A stretch of DNA of 64,000 nucleotides, taken from the NCBI GenBank assembly GCA_964035575.1, contig OZ037869.1:930001-994000 (forward strand), read 5' to 3'. Source of the stretch: Rhynchopus sp. YZ270_cl-10. Its lineage: Eukaryota > Euglenozoa > Diplonemea > Diplonemida > Diplonemidae. Under the pieces are notes generated by a model. The model did no database searches. It was not told the origin of the DNA and saw only the letters and a list, made by a program, of their open reading frames with translations. Below, in pieces: positions 20,232-32,387 of the stretch (the first letter of the stretch is position 1; each line of letters opens with the position of its first letter). The position numbers and the translations under genes are program-made.

Positions 20232-20766
20232 GTTATTTTTTTACTGGTTTTCTTCCTTGCTTTCGTATTTTTTGTTTTCTGTATCTATGTGGATCCCCCC
20301 CAGTGAACCGTTTGGGACCCCGCTCTGCCGTGGCAGTCGTGGTTAGCGTTGTCATGTTTGTCTGTAGCACACAAGTAAGAAGAGAGACTCTAGGTCTCAT
20401 TGGCGTCTGTTTCTCAAAAGTTTGGTTGTTGTTCTACTCTTGTGGGTTGCCGTTAAACGGAAGCGCCTCCCCATTTACCACGAAAATCGGGGGGAACATA
20501 CAGGCTGCACAGATCTCCCCCCACTATGTGGCAGTCGAGCCTTGTTACGTGGCTCCCTGGCCTGACTGCGAACTCCGCGCAACCTCACACGAGGTTAACC
20601 ACGGAGTCAAAAGGAAAAAGAAAATATGATAAAAAAAATTTATAAAGTTTTTTTTTTTTTTTTTTCCATTTTCAAAAAGTTCTGTTGACCATCAACAGAA
20701 CTTTGCTAGGTGGCGGCCCCCCTGTTCTACACTCCTACAGGAAAGGCAAATCATCACGCGTAAGTG
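20232..20766. other. Spacer upstream of PDS5
   Basis: An open frame at 20303-20629 starts only at a GTG and has no recognised domain; I do not call it. A short T-rich palindrome around AAGTTCTGTTGA lies at 20677-20703. The PDS5 promoter should lie here but no motif stands out. Confidence 0.5.
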
Positions 20767-23700
20767 ATGGTGAGGCCCACAAAAGAAGATGAGCTGCGAG
20801 AGCTGTCAAATGCCAAGTCTCTCAAGGCATGCACAAACACAACTATACGGGAACGTCTACGTAAGCTCAGTGAGCTTCTCTGGGACATTGCTGTTCTTGA
20901 TGCAGATGGCGAGCCTGCTGTGAACAGCAAAACTGTATTACAGATCCTGAAGAACAATGGCTTTGCAGCGGAGATACTACGACCAACATACACCGGTCCT
21001 GACCAGGATCAGGCTACACAGGTATGTGATTTCCTTTGATGTGAACCGAGGGTCTCAAACACAACTGTATTTTCTGTACTGTGTGTGCTATTCTCGCTGC
21101 CAATACGTTAAAATAGACCTATTATCTATCCCTAAGTTTCAAATTTTCGGCCGCGGCTCAAATTTTTAGTCACTTAAAAATTGCTATTAACCCGCTGCTA
21201 TTAGGGTAAAATACCGCTGTTATTACCCTAAATGTAGTGTACCGTCGCTGCGGCAAATAACAATACCCAAAATCCACAAATAGACTGTCGGCACTACTGC
21301 CCAGACCGCAGCTTTATATTTTTATTACCGCTTGAGACCATGAATTTCACGCCCCTTAACAAAATCGTTAAGAGGGGCGTGTAATTTATTTTCCAGTATT
21401 ACACGCTCAAAAAATAAATTACACGCTCAGAAAATCGTAGAACTGAACTCTCGAAATTTTTTTTGGAGGCCTTTGGAGGCCCAATTTTGCAATTAAAGCC
21501 AGAAAAGAGCCATTTTGAGCCATTCTAGGGGTCTCAAACGCATTTTTGAGTTAATTTTCTGTAACACACAAACCACGGATTCACACATTTTTTTTTCAAA
21601 TTTTCATCAAAAAATCCCAAATGAGACCTCCAAAACGTGCGAGGGCACCTTTGGAGAGTGAGTCCGACACGAGCACAAGTGTCATCACACATGACGGGGA
21701 TGTCCCCATGGCACAAACACCACACATACCGGGGGGGTATGGTGGGGGGTCACAGTGAATATCTGAATGGTTCTGTATGGTTTGCGGGATCAACATCGGT
21801 GATATCCTAGCTAAAGTTCTGGCTGAAGACGCCGTCCAGCGCTAAGAGGCCCACATCAAAAAACTGGATCAAAAGTCATCATCAAAAGTACCCCCCCACC
21901 CTCTTCTCTTTGTACGTGAAAACGGGTTGTGAAATTCATGGTCTCACTTGGTGATAAAATAACATATTGCCGTGAATTTATACCAGTATTTCACTTACAG
22001 GTGGAAACAGCCCTCGGGGTAGCATTTTTGCCCTCGGGCTTCGCCCTCGGACAAAAATGCTGCCCCCTCGGGCTGTTTCCACCTGTGCGTGAAATACTGG
22101 AATATAAATTCACGGTAATAATATATATTATCTCCTTTTCTTCCTCCAAAAAGTTATAATTTAACTCTAAACAACGTGAACCTGTTATCCCTGGGATAAT
22201 TGGTCTACCCGCATAACCCTTTACTCCCCTGCACCAATATTGTGACCTTCTATTATTTACAGATCCTCGCAGCGAACGTTATTGTAGGTGTATGTCAAGT
22301 GACGGCGCCAGGGTTTCTCTTTGTCGGGAAGCAGAAGTCATTGATTCAGTTTCTTTTGCGTCAGTTCGTTCACTTGGAGAAAGTGGAGAACACTTCGGAG
22401 ACTTACCGTCTCTGTCTGCAGATGCTGGATGGTGTGGTGCGCACAGGGCTCTTCACATTCTTGGCAGAGCCTGAAGTGAAGGCGGACAATCTACTGGAGG
22501 AAGTCTTCGACACATGCGTGAATAAGCTGACAAAACGCACGAACGAAGACATCATGCTGCGCTCGAAGGTGGAGGACCTCTTGAAAGGCATCTTTGACGA
22601 GATCGAGCAGGTGCCCGCGACATTGCTGGACATCTACCTCGCACCCCTGTCCACGCAGAAGAGTGGTGAAGGATCGTCTCCTGCTGCACGCATCCTCGTG
22701 CGCAATGTTACACGCCGTCTCAACCAATCGATGCTGAATGCCATCTGCGAACATCTCACGACAAAGCTGGAACAAGCAGAGAAGCCCCTCATGGGGAACC
22801 AAGATGACAAAAGCAGCGCCAAGTACAAAAAGACGTCGACGGAGCGCATCAAGAAGATGCGGAAGGTGCTCAACATCATGATGAATGTGGGTGACGGCCA
22901 TGCCTCACTAAACGCCACACTGCTGCCGAAGATTGCACACAGACTCGGACAGGAAGACGAAGCGTTGCGCCGCCTTGTGACGATTGCGATGTGCCGTGTG
23001 TTCGAGATGCACACCACCTACTACACGGAGTACGAGGTGCTTTTCCAGCAGACACTGAAGCAGTTCCACGACCCTGAGAAGGAGATTCGCCTTTTCATGA
23101 CAGATTGGTTCCCTTCGTTCATTGAGCGCCACAGGGAGGCGCTCATGACGGGGCAGGGGGGCAAGGAGGGGAAACTCAACGTCGTCGTGGCCGAGCGTCT
23201 TCTGGACCCGCTGGTTGACCACGACGTGTCTGTTAGGATTGCTGCTGTGCAGGCAGTGACGAAGATTGTGGGACTGAAGGATGGACCGGGGCTGCTGCCG
23301 CACGCACTACTGGAGAAGGCGTTCATGCGCATGCGGGACAAGCGCCCGACAGTGCGCACAGCTGCCATCACAGACTTTGGGAAGCTCTTCTACAAGATGA
23401 TGGAAACTGAGGAACGCGTGCGCGCGCCGTTTAACCAAATCCCACTGCACATGTTGGAGGCGTATTCCTGCAAGCAAGCCAAGCCTGAACAACGCACTGA
23501 GCTCGAGAAGGCAATCTTCAGGTTCCTCCTCCCCGAGGATGACGAAGAGGACGACACCCAGGGTGAATCAAGCGAGGTCGGCAAGCTTGCCTTTGCGATG
23601 ATGAAGATGTGGCTCTCCCTCCCCCCGGAGTCGAAGGGTCTCTTCGCAAAGCTCATGACCTCAAAGAAGTACCTCCGTGAAGTCGCACACGTTCTCCCCT

Positions 23701-26357
23701 CCGTCGTCTTGAAGATCAAGAAGCATTTCTTGGAGGACAGAAAGATACGCGAAAGTGGCGACGACCCAGAGGTCGTGTCAGAACGTCTGCGCGAGAAGCG
23801 TAAGGACCCTGAACGCGTGAAGCTTGAAACTGTCTTTTATAAAGTGATCAGCCAGCTCAACTCGTCGTGCCGTCTAAGCGAGGACTCAGGACTCCACCAG
23901 CTGACCCGTGTTCCTGGACAGAAGATCTTAAAGGATGTGGTCGGCCAGTTGTCTGACATCTTCCAAACACCGGAGAACTCAATGGCCATAAAGAAGAAGC
24001 TGATCTCACAACTGACCAAGTCTTTGAAGCAGATCGACGACGACGATGTGAAGGAGAAGTTGAAGAGGCTTCCTGCCTCCATGGACATGCTGCTGACACG
24101 GCTGTGCTTTCCCGTCTCCACCAGTCTCCTGCGCAGCGTGGGGCGGCACGCCCGTGAGAAGTACGAAGCGTCGGACGGGAAGAACGCAGTCGACCTGGCT
24201 CACCTGTACGCGGTTCTTGCAGAGTCGTTCCCGGAGATGTTCCTGCGTTCAACAGAGTCTGTTGTGGATTTGATTGACTTGGCGATGATGATTTCGGAAG
24301 ACGAGGTTGCGAACAAGTCGTGGGGTGGTGAGGCAGACGAGTCGGAGCCACTGGCGCCACGTGGCGACTCATCCCCGTCAAAAGGGAAAAAGCGGAAGAC
24401 GATCTCTGTGGCACAGCGCAGACTTGCACTGTCGCACGCACTGCGTGCGCTGAAGGTGCTTGCCAAGTACAACAATGTTATGCCACCTGCAGCTGCAGAG
24501 CTGACGTCTGCCCCTTCTGTCCCGAGTCTCATCGACTGCCTGACAAAGCAAAACATGACGAAACTGCAGAAGTCGCTGAAGAAGCTAGCCCTCTCCACGA
24601 CCGAAGGCATCGCAAAGGTGGCCATTCAGAGTCTGGACGCACTCCTTGGCAACGACAGGCAAGGGAAGGCGGAGGTCTTCAAGAAGCTTATCGAGGACGG
24701 TGCCAAGCTGCTCGACAGCAAGCACCCAAACACGTACCTTGCTGTGTCGGTGTTGCGTGTGATGCAGCAGGCGATCCTACTGCATCCCCACCCCACGAAG
24801 GCGTTGCTCACACCTGCGTTCAAGTTTGCCACAACCTTGCTGCCGCAGCTTGCAAAAGAAAACATTCCTTTCACAAAGTGGCACAGTTTTGAGAAACCGC
24901 CAATCCCGTGCGTGGTCTTCAGGATGTGTCTGAAGTACGTTACCACCTACATCACGATTGCGCATCGCATTGCCACAGACGACGTCGCGAAGGAAACGCA
25001 GCAGATCTACAAGAAGTACCTGTTCGGAGTATGTTTAATGGCTACCCTATGTTCCCTTACTTACCCCTACTTACTTTCCACAACACAAAAAACTCGCAGA
25101 CCCTCCATCTCATTGAACAAGGCAACTTCTCGAAGAACATCCAGAACATGGATGTCATCAAGGCTATTCTCAGGCTTGGACGTCACACGGGACCGCGCGA
25201 AGTTGTGTTTGGGAACCGCAGTCCGGAAGGTGCGAAGACGTGGGTGGTATGTACTCAGTCCTGAGATTTTTTGCATTGGTAACGCACGATACAGTTACGA
25301 GAGGGCGTATTTCAAGTCAATTTTGTTGTACTGCATTTTTTAGCAGGATGACTAAGCATATTCTGGGGACAGTGACTGTTATGGATAGAGTGTGATATCT
25401 TTGTTATTACTATTCCACATACATTTCTTCATACAGACTATCATGGTCCTCACAATCCATGACACGCGGGCCGAATGCAGAGCAGAAATCGGGAGGGTGC
25501 TGCACAGAGATCTGATGCAGATGAAGCTGTGGCTCGGGTTTGCACAGCTCCTCATTCTCACGTTGTGCGACTCCAACAAAGCAAACTACGCGCTGGCAAA
25601 CCAACGGGTGGGGGACGTCGTCGCAACGTACAGAGACAAATGTCTCAAGAACCGCATCCAACTCGACAGCCCCCATGCACCCGCTTTCTGCCCAGAGTAC
25701 ATCCTCCCGCAGTTAATCCATCTCCTCGCAAGATTCCCGCAACTAGAAGACTTTGGCCCCTCATACGAACAGATTCAGTATATCCTCCACGCATTCTTTG
25801 AGAAGCTGGCCGAGAGACGGCAGTGTGTTAGCTTCCTATTTGATATGATTCTGCGTCTCAAGAAAATGGACGACCGCCACGAGCCCGACTCCACCGACAC
25901 ACGTCTTATCGCCGATATCGCCTTTTTAGTTTTGAAGCGTGTCACGGAGACGAAGCAGGTGGGGCAGGGGTCTTACCCAGGGACCATCCACATCCCTTTC
26001 CTCTTCACGGAAGCCTCCTCTGAGCATGCCGAATGGGACACGAAGGTGTACATCAACGTGAAGGACTTTGTTGTGATCCAGCCCAAAGATGGAGGGAACA
26101 GGGCGGCGGCGAACTATGATGATGCACCAGGGTCCACGAAGCGTTCCCCAAAGAAGTCATCTTCAAGCCCGAAGAAGCGCAAAAGCGACGGTGAAGGATC
26201 ACCTCCAGCGAAGAAGGCAAAAACAGCTGCCAAGCCAGCCACAAAGACAGCAACAAAGCCAGCCACAAAACCGTCGCCAAAAGAGTCAAAAAAGCGTGCT
26301 GCCACCACCCCCGCCTCAAACGCCTCAAAGAGGCAGAAGAAAAACACCCCGAAGTAG
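20767..26357 (+). CDS. Sister chromatid cohesion protein PDS5 (four exons)
   Basis: Exons are 20767-21021, 22263-25028, 25100-25246 and 25437-26357, all joined in phase 0 with GTATGT donors, giving about 1,362 residues (family usually 1,200-1,450). PDS5 binds the cohesin kleisin and controls WAPL release and cohesion. The protein is HEAT-repeat throughout. Diagnostic stretches are ILAANVIVGVCQVTAPG (start of exon 2), EQVPATLLDIYLAPL, and CPEYILPQLIHLLARFP in exon 4. The C-terminus (about the last 90 residues) is Lys/Ala/Pro/Ser-rich with AKPATK repeats and nuclear-localisation-like runs, as in other PDS5 proteins. The first ATG is at 20767, after a GTG in the same frame. Intron 1 is 1.24 kb and full of inverted repeats. 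An extra upstream exon cannot be excluded. Confidence 0.9.
21334..21945. mobile_element. Inverted-repeat element in PDS5 intron 1
   Basis: A perfect 17-bp inverted pair, GAGACCATGAATTTCAC at 21334 and its complement ending at 21945, encloses 0.6 kb. The left side adds a hairpin (CACGCCCCTTAAC...GTTAAGAGGGGCGTG, about 21348-21381). A short + strand open frame at about 21620-21763 (MRPPKRARAPLESESDTSTS and on) may be a coding remnant. No transposase domain is seen. Confidence 0.45.
21955..22130. mobile_element. 175-bp foldback element in PDS5 intron 1
   Basis: An almost uninterrupted palindrome. The arms contain CCGTGAATTTATACCAGTAT and GGTGGAAACAGCCCTCGGG, with the centre at CCCTCGGGCTTCGCCCTCGG. 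It is a typical MITE or foldback shape. As RNA it would form a long hairpin within the intron. Confidence 0.75.
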
Positions 26358-27967
26358 TTTCAAGAAAAAAAAATGTTGCCAACAAAATGTCTCGTAGTGT
26401 TTTTAGGCACTGCTGGGGTGGGCAGAGGGTCCAGAGGGAACTCACATAATGAGAGTAGCGATTCCCCGATGGTTATTTCAACATTCTAAAATCTCACAAA
26501 GAAAGGTTAGGAGTTTTGAGTGGACCTACATCCGCTTTGAATTCAATAAATTCTAGTTTTTTCCCCCCTCCAAGTATTTCTTAGTCACCAAATACAAAAT
26601 TCATACACAACGCAGCTTTTTTTAAAAGGTGGTTATCCATAAGAGACGAAGGTTCACCTTACAAACTCTCTTTTATTTTATTTTGAGCAGCATCCCTTGA
26701 GGTGTTGACACAGACCCATCCCCGACCCCCCTTCCAAGATTAGATCGAAAAACGCAAAGATCGTTTCTAATACCTTCGGGTGACATGATGTTGCGTATTC
26801 CCCCCCTGGGTTAGAGACTTTGTTGATACATGAAAAAAGTCTGTACCTTCCGTAGTACAAAGGCTTCGACCAACATTGAGTACAGACCCTAGGTTCCCTT
26901 CCCATTGTTGACACAACAAAAAAAACACTGATAGTCTCTGTGTCTCAGTTCTCTATTAGCATTTCCATTAAGCGCAGTTCTTTAAAAGGTGGTTCAGCAC
27001 AGTGAGGCTGGGGTTCATCTTGCAAACTTTTTTTTTTTGTCTTTTTTTAAGTTGTGTTGTGACCTATGTGGTTCATTTTGACACATCACTCACCCCCCTC
27101 ATATCGTATGGAAAATCTCGTTAGATACGCCTCTAGGTGTAGAAGCTTTTCACCCCCTCCCCACCTTCCCATTCCCAGTCTCTCTTACATTTTTCACCCC
27201 GTAACTGAGTTCAGATCACCCTCAAGGTGGAGTCGAATGACACCATTTGAGAAACGTCAAGGTCAAGGTTAATATTCAGGAGTAGGAGGGAATCCTCCTG
27301 GACCTGTACCGTCTTTTGTTTTCCTTTTTATGGACAGATCTTTGAAGAACCGTCTCGATAATAGCGCCAAAATTTCAAACAGGACTACAATAAAATTACC
27401 AGATGGTTGAGTAGAGAATTCACAGCAAATGGGCTGATTGCCGATACTACAAAAAGACAGCGGAGATTGCACAACGTGGCAACACTGCCGAGGCAACTAC
27501 ACTACTCCAACAGTTTATCAAAAAAAAGTACCAAGATGAGGGAAAGGAGTCAAGGCAGACATCAATCCGATCCTCGGACACAGCTCAGTATACCGCGTTA
27601 GTGAAGCAAGAAGATACCGTTTTTCTGTGTGTGTTTTTTTTTTCCCCTCCAATAAAAAAGACGATTCCATCGGATTGTGGATGTAGCGAAAAAAACTTCC
27701 ATTTTTTGAAAGTGATTGTCGACACAACAAAAAAAAAGTAACAAAAAAATAGAAACTTAACACCATGGTTGTGAAGCGCACACATCTCGACCTGTTTCGT
27801 GAGGCGTGGTTCTGCAACGCGGTTCGTCCCTAGAACCGCAAAGTGTTCACAATGCTTTGTTTCTATTTCCTTCTTCATCCCTCACCATATACTATCAATT
27901 TATTGATTGCATATGATGAAAATACTTCTTCATAGTGCGACAAAAAAATGTGCAAGAAAAAATGACT
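26358..27967. other. Spacer downstream of PDS5 with old repeats
   Basis: No intact gene. Two diverged copies of a segment start near 26620 and 26985 (AAAAGGTGGTT..., then GGTTCA(C/T)CTT.CAAACT). At 27423-27600 one + frame reads WADCRYYKKTAEIAQRGNTA and on. About 50 bp of it (27471-27520, GGAGATTGCACAAC...) recurs at 31762-31818 in an intron of the PABPN1-like gene, so it is a dispersed, decayed repeat. Confidence 0.5.
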
Positions 27968-27971
27968 AAAC

Positions 27972-28332
27972 CCCCCCTCTGCATAATATTAAATTAATAA
28001 TACGAGTTATATTTAATAATACGAATATTATTTAATAATACGAAAATGGGTGCTTATATTTAATAATACGAGAACGCCCAGCCAAAATGCTTTTTTTCTT
28101 CGCGAAATAAAAAATACTCCCCGTCTTGGCTGGGGCTTCGTGCATGTTTTGTTCACAAACACAGGGGGAAAAGCAAATAAAAAAATAAAAAATGCGCTAT
28201 TTAATAATACGAATATGTGAATAATATGACTTATATTGAATAATATGAGTTATATTGAACAATACGCGCTATATTTAATAATACGAGATAATTAATAATA
28301 CGAGTAATTTAATATTATGCAGAGGGGGGGTT
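27972..28332. mobile_element. AT-rich MITE-like element with C-rich ends
   Basis: Inverted ends read TAAACCCCCCCTCTGCATAA on the left and its complement on the right (ending GGGGGGGTTTA). The interior repeats TTTAATAATACGA many times in both orientations. The target duplication could be just TA. No coding capacity. Confidence 0.75.
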
Positions 28333-28926
28333 TACAAACAAAAAAAAAGCAACAGCAACAAAAAACGCGTAGTATAGTGGTGCGCACTCTAGGGTGGCTA
28401 CACTAATACAACCAAGTTTTCAAAAATCGCGAACATATCCAAACAGGAAGCCCCTCATTTAGATTTCCCCCCTCCTGTTTCTGATTTATGGAATATGGTA
28501 CGCTAGACAGTTCAAAAAGCTGTTTTTTTTTTTTTTTTTACCCACTTTTTTTTTTTCTCTCTCCCCTTATATTTTGTCTGGAAAAAGGAAGCAGTCTGCA
28601 AAAAAAAAAAGTTTTACCCTTCTTCTTTTCTCGGAGTAGCACATATCAGATGTGTAAACCACGAAATGGATGTAGGACTTGCATGGTTGGGTGTCCACCC
28701 CCGGTACAGCACACGACAAAGGTCATGAACCAAAGGTACGTCATGAGACGGCTTTGTATTTCAAGTCAGCTTTCTTTTCCTCTTTTTATTCTATTTTTTT
28801 AAACCTCTCTTTTATCCCGAGAACATCTCAAAAACGTTATTCATTGCCATTCTAATATAACCTTTTTCCCCTCTTTTCTCTTTCCTCTTTCCCACAAAAT
28901 CAGTCATCAGAACAAACGCACATAAC
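28333..28926. other. Spacer upstream of the PABPN1-like gene
   Basis: No gene is supported. It holds the motif CAACCAAGTTTTCAAAA at about 28409, also found after the C2 and TRM10 genes, and GGCTTTGTATTTCAA at about 28750, also found at 29374 and 42076. Poly-T and poly-A tracts are frequent. Confidence 0.5.
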
Positions 28927-31900
28927 ATGCCAGAGGAGACTCTAGAAGTGATTGAAGGGGAGGAGGAGTCAGAAGAGGAGCAGTTGCAAATTGAGGGGCG
29001 GAGAGAGGCGAAGGAGGACAGCGATGAGGACAGCGACTCTGGCTCGGCAGACTCGCTTGACGATGTGTTGAGAGATCTGAAGAAACGTGTTGGGGTTCGC
29101 GAGACACAGCTAAACACGTTGCGAAAAAACGTGTGGAACCAAGACCCAGAACGACGCACGATTTACGTCGGGCAAGTAGATGTGTCGACACTCCCAGAGG
29201 ATCTCTATCTTGAAATATTCAGCGAATGTGGCACCATCAAGAACATCATGATCCATACCAACCAGGACGGCATTCCTCTTGGATTTGCCTTCATAGAATT
29301 TGCGGTATGTCAGATTTTCCTTCAAAAAAACCCCGCCCGGTGTGGTCACTCACCAAGGTACACTGTCAAAAGAGGGCTTTTGTATTGCAATATTTTGTTT
29401 ACACACAGTGTTATTATGATGTGACTGAATATGATTAGCTGAACGTTCTCTTTGTTCTCACGCTTTTTCCTTTTGAATTATTCCCCTCATCCAATTATTG
29501 CGCCACCCAAGGTAAGAGACTGAATGGCTTCCTAAAAAATGGCTGTGGTCAATGAAAAAAGACACGGCAGATTAGTGAGGACAAAATCAAGTTCTAAAAT
29601 GTTTTTTGAATTCCAATTTATTGACAAATTGAAACGACTGACCTCGTTGTGTTTACCAAAAGAATATGGTTCAAAACAATTCAAAGCTTTGTGTTATACA
29701 ACACCACTTCATCATTTGGACAATCTACATGGGTGAATGCGTAAAACCCCCCCTCCCCTAAATATCACTACGATTTTTGATTTTTGGGAAAACCTTTATT
29801 CGGCTCACAAAAAGTAATTTTTCCATCATTCGGCTCACAAAATAAAATTTTTCCATCATTCTATCAAAGTCACTATAATTTTTCCTTCATTCGGCTCACA
29901 AAAGTTAATTTTTCCACCATTCTATCAATATTTTGCCAATTTTTCCATCATTCTATCAAAGTTTTTTTTTTCACTTTTTCGAGGAAATATTTCCACTGGA
30001 AAAAAATTTTGGGTAGGATTTTTTGCCCGTTTTTATAGGTTGTGGGAGGGAAAATTCGTAGGTGACTTATTGCGGCGAAGGTCACGCATGTCAGCAATCA
30101 CACTATGTGCACCATAGTTTGATACACTTCTCATGTTATCGCAGGTCCGGGAGGCGACGGCGCCGACGATTCCTGTGTTGGCAACAGGGTGATCGTCAGA
30201 GGTGCAGGTGCGCTCGTGCTGGGTGATGCGACAACCATCACCGTCTTGCACCGCACACACCCTCCATGCACATAAGGAACCGGCACACAAGGGTCATTCG
30301 GGTGCCTGTGCGGTTCGAGACGCGGAAGGAAAAATGTGGAGGATGAAGGACTGCCACGTTACCGTCTCCTTTAGGTCATCCAAGCTGTTAAACTCGGCAC
30401 CAGTGACCACTTGTCTTTGCATGTTTAGCAAACAGTGTGTAATTTGTGACCCTAGAACTATAAATTTTTCGAAAAATGCAAAAAAAATGACCCCATTTTT
30501 CCTCAAAAAACCACCCAAATTTTTTTTTCCAGCGGCAAAAATTTCTTCGAAAAAGTGAAAAAAAAAACTTTGATAGAATGATGGAAAAATTGGCAAAATA
30601 TTGATAGAATGGTGGAAAAATTAACTTTTGTGAGCCGAATGAAGGAAAAATTATAGTGACTTTGATAGAATGATGGAAAAATTTTATTTTGTGAGCCGAA
30701 TGATGGAAAAATTACTTTTTGTGAGCCGAATAAAGGTTTTCCCTTGATTTTTTTATATTTCTGTTGGGAGGCTATGAGAGGTCGAGGTGCATGTACAAGG
30801 GGTGTTTGGGGGGTCTGGGGGGCCTGGGGACCCTGGGAGGGTGTTTTGGGGTCTTTTTTATGATGTGCGACGCTTTTTTGGACATGAACGTGTATTGTGG
30901 CCCGTCTTACCGCAGGTTTCACACGTTTTATGTGAAACTGAGGAAACTGAAGAAATAAAAGACCGCGTTCTCTTAGCCATGCGGTGAAGGGCCTCTGTCA
31001 TCTCTTCTTCTTCTTGAGGGACAGGATCGTGCTCCTCGTCAGAGGAGTCACCGATTATATCGTCTGTGTTGAGTCCAACTCTGGGCATTCTTTATGCGTC
31101 TCTCTGTTCTGGGGGTAGGGAGTAAAAATAGCCCAAAAACACGCAAAAATACCCCAAAATGGGTCAAAATAAGTATATTTTTGCCCAAAAGCCCCCAAAA
31201 CCCGCCGGAAAATGGTTTTTGGGGTGGTTCTGGGCAGTTTTCGGCGCTGATCTCTGGTAAAACCTCAAAAATCGTAGTGAAATTTAGGGGAGGGGGGGTT
31301 TTACGCATCGACCCACATACAGAACATCGATGGTGCGGAAATGGCATTGATGAAGCACAACCTGAACTGGCGCGGACTTCGTTTGGAGGTCTGTCCAAAG
31401 ATCGCAGTAGACGGCAAGGAGCCCTCCTTTAGACGGCTAGACGAAGGGTTGAATCTGGGTGTTCCGTTACGGGTATGTCCTCGTGTTGTTCTGTCTCCAA
31501 CACCCTCCCTCCCACCCCAACAAAGTGAAGACTGTTTTTATGGGCATCTGCACTAATCTACTATTTTCCAAAAAATGGACATAGAGTAACGCAGGTGGTG
31601 CCCTCAGGAGTACGTGATCAGAGCCGAGAAGTGTTTTTTTTTTCCCCGCATTTTTTTCTCTTCAAATTCAAAGGAAGGGCTCATTTTTGCTCCTCTCAAA
31701 TGCTTTCAGTGAATAGAAAGTGAATGATTTATTAATGAATTCAAAAAACGGGAGATTAAGTGGAGATTGCACAACTGTGGCAACACGAGGCAACTGCACT
31801 ACTCCAACAATTTATCAACAATAACTACAGAACCCGTCCTCGGACAGGTGATTGTCGAAACTACAATAAAATAAACTACAGATGATGATTCCCCCTTCTG

Positions 31901-32076
31901 GAGGCGCGACGTTTGGTGGCAAGGCAATAAAAGGCAACCCAATTATGGCCGGTGGGAAGGCCTTTGGGAAAGGTTTTGGAAAAGGTGGGAGCAAAAACAT
32001 GACTTTCACACCTGGGAAAGGCAAAGGCGCGAAAGGCAAGGGGGCTGAGTTCTCTCCCTTCGGGTCTCGGTTCTGA
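28927..32076 (+). CDS. PABPN1-like RNA-binding protein (one RRM, three exons)
   Basis: Exons are 28927-29304, 31323-31472 and 31882-32076, all in phase 0, giving about 240 residues. The order is an acidic N-terminus, a short coiled coil (about 45-60), one RRM (about 78-160) with RNP2 IYVGQV and RNP1 GFAFIEF, and a Gly/Lys-rich tail (GKGFGKGGSK). Acidic-coil-RRM-basic order is that of nuclear poly(A)-binding protein 2, which controls poly(A) tail length; that assignment is by architecture and RRM similarity. The intron splits the RRM right after RNP1, and exon 2 (NIDGAEMALMKHN) completes the fold. Exon 3 begins at an acceptor TACAG followed by ATGATG; its linkage is less certain. Intron 1 (2,018 nt) contains a 1.6-kb inverted-repeat element. 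Confidence 0.8.
29731..31313. mobile_element. 1.58-kb inverted-repeat element in intron 1 of the PABPN1-like gene
   Basis: Termini of about 48 bp are inverted copies: GGGTGAATGCGTAAAACC on the left and GGGTCGATGCGTAAAACC on the right read in reverse, continuing CCCCCTCCCCTAAAT and then CACTACGATTTT. It is flanked by ACAT on both sides, a likely 4-bp target duplication. Inside, 29776-30010 and 30480-30750 form a second, 250-bp inverted pair rich in TGATGGAAAAATT and GTGAGCCGAAT, so one element may sit within another. A minus-strand zinc-knuckle frame lies at 30858-31088. No complete transposase is present. Confidence 0.75.
30858..31088 (-). CDS. Small CCHC zinc-knuckle protein or fragment
   Basis: The frame gives 76 residues: an acidic stretch (DSSDEEHDPVPQEEEE), then a zinc knuckle CETCGKTGHNTRSC that fits CX2CX4HX4C exactly, then a basic end (PKKRRTS). 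It lies within the inverted-repeat element, starting just inside the right end and running inward. Such knuckles are common as tails of DNA-transposon proteins, so a remnant of the element's own gene is the likely origin. It could also be a stand-alone small nucleic-acid-binding protein. Confidence 0.4.
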   Translation of the reverse strand: MPRVGLNTDDIIGDSSDEEHDPVPQEEEEMTEALHRMAKRTRSFISSVSSVSHKTCETCGKTGHNTRSCPKKRRTS

Positions 32077-32387
32077 AGCGGGGGAGTGAGTGGGTTAAAG
32101 AAGCGCGACAAAAAAAATAAGCCGAAAACGAGTTAAACAGTAACCCCCCATTCTTCATCCCTTCCCTTCATCTCCCCCCACTCCCCCTACGTTACGGAAT
32201 TGTGTTTCTTCAGCACAACAAAACAAAGAAATATTGCTCCCCCCTTTTTTTTTTAATTTGAGGGGTTACAAAAAAATACCCCCCCTTTTTTTTTGCCGTG
32301 TGTTGCACCTAAAAGGGTCATGCACTATGGTACGCTGAGAGAGCTTTTTTTTTTTGTATTTTTTTCAACCATTTTGCAGACCACACA

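Noticed and set aside
20303-20629. 108-codon frame upstream of PDS5
   Set aside because: It starts at GTG, has no domain and sits among foldback repeats.
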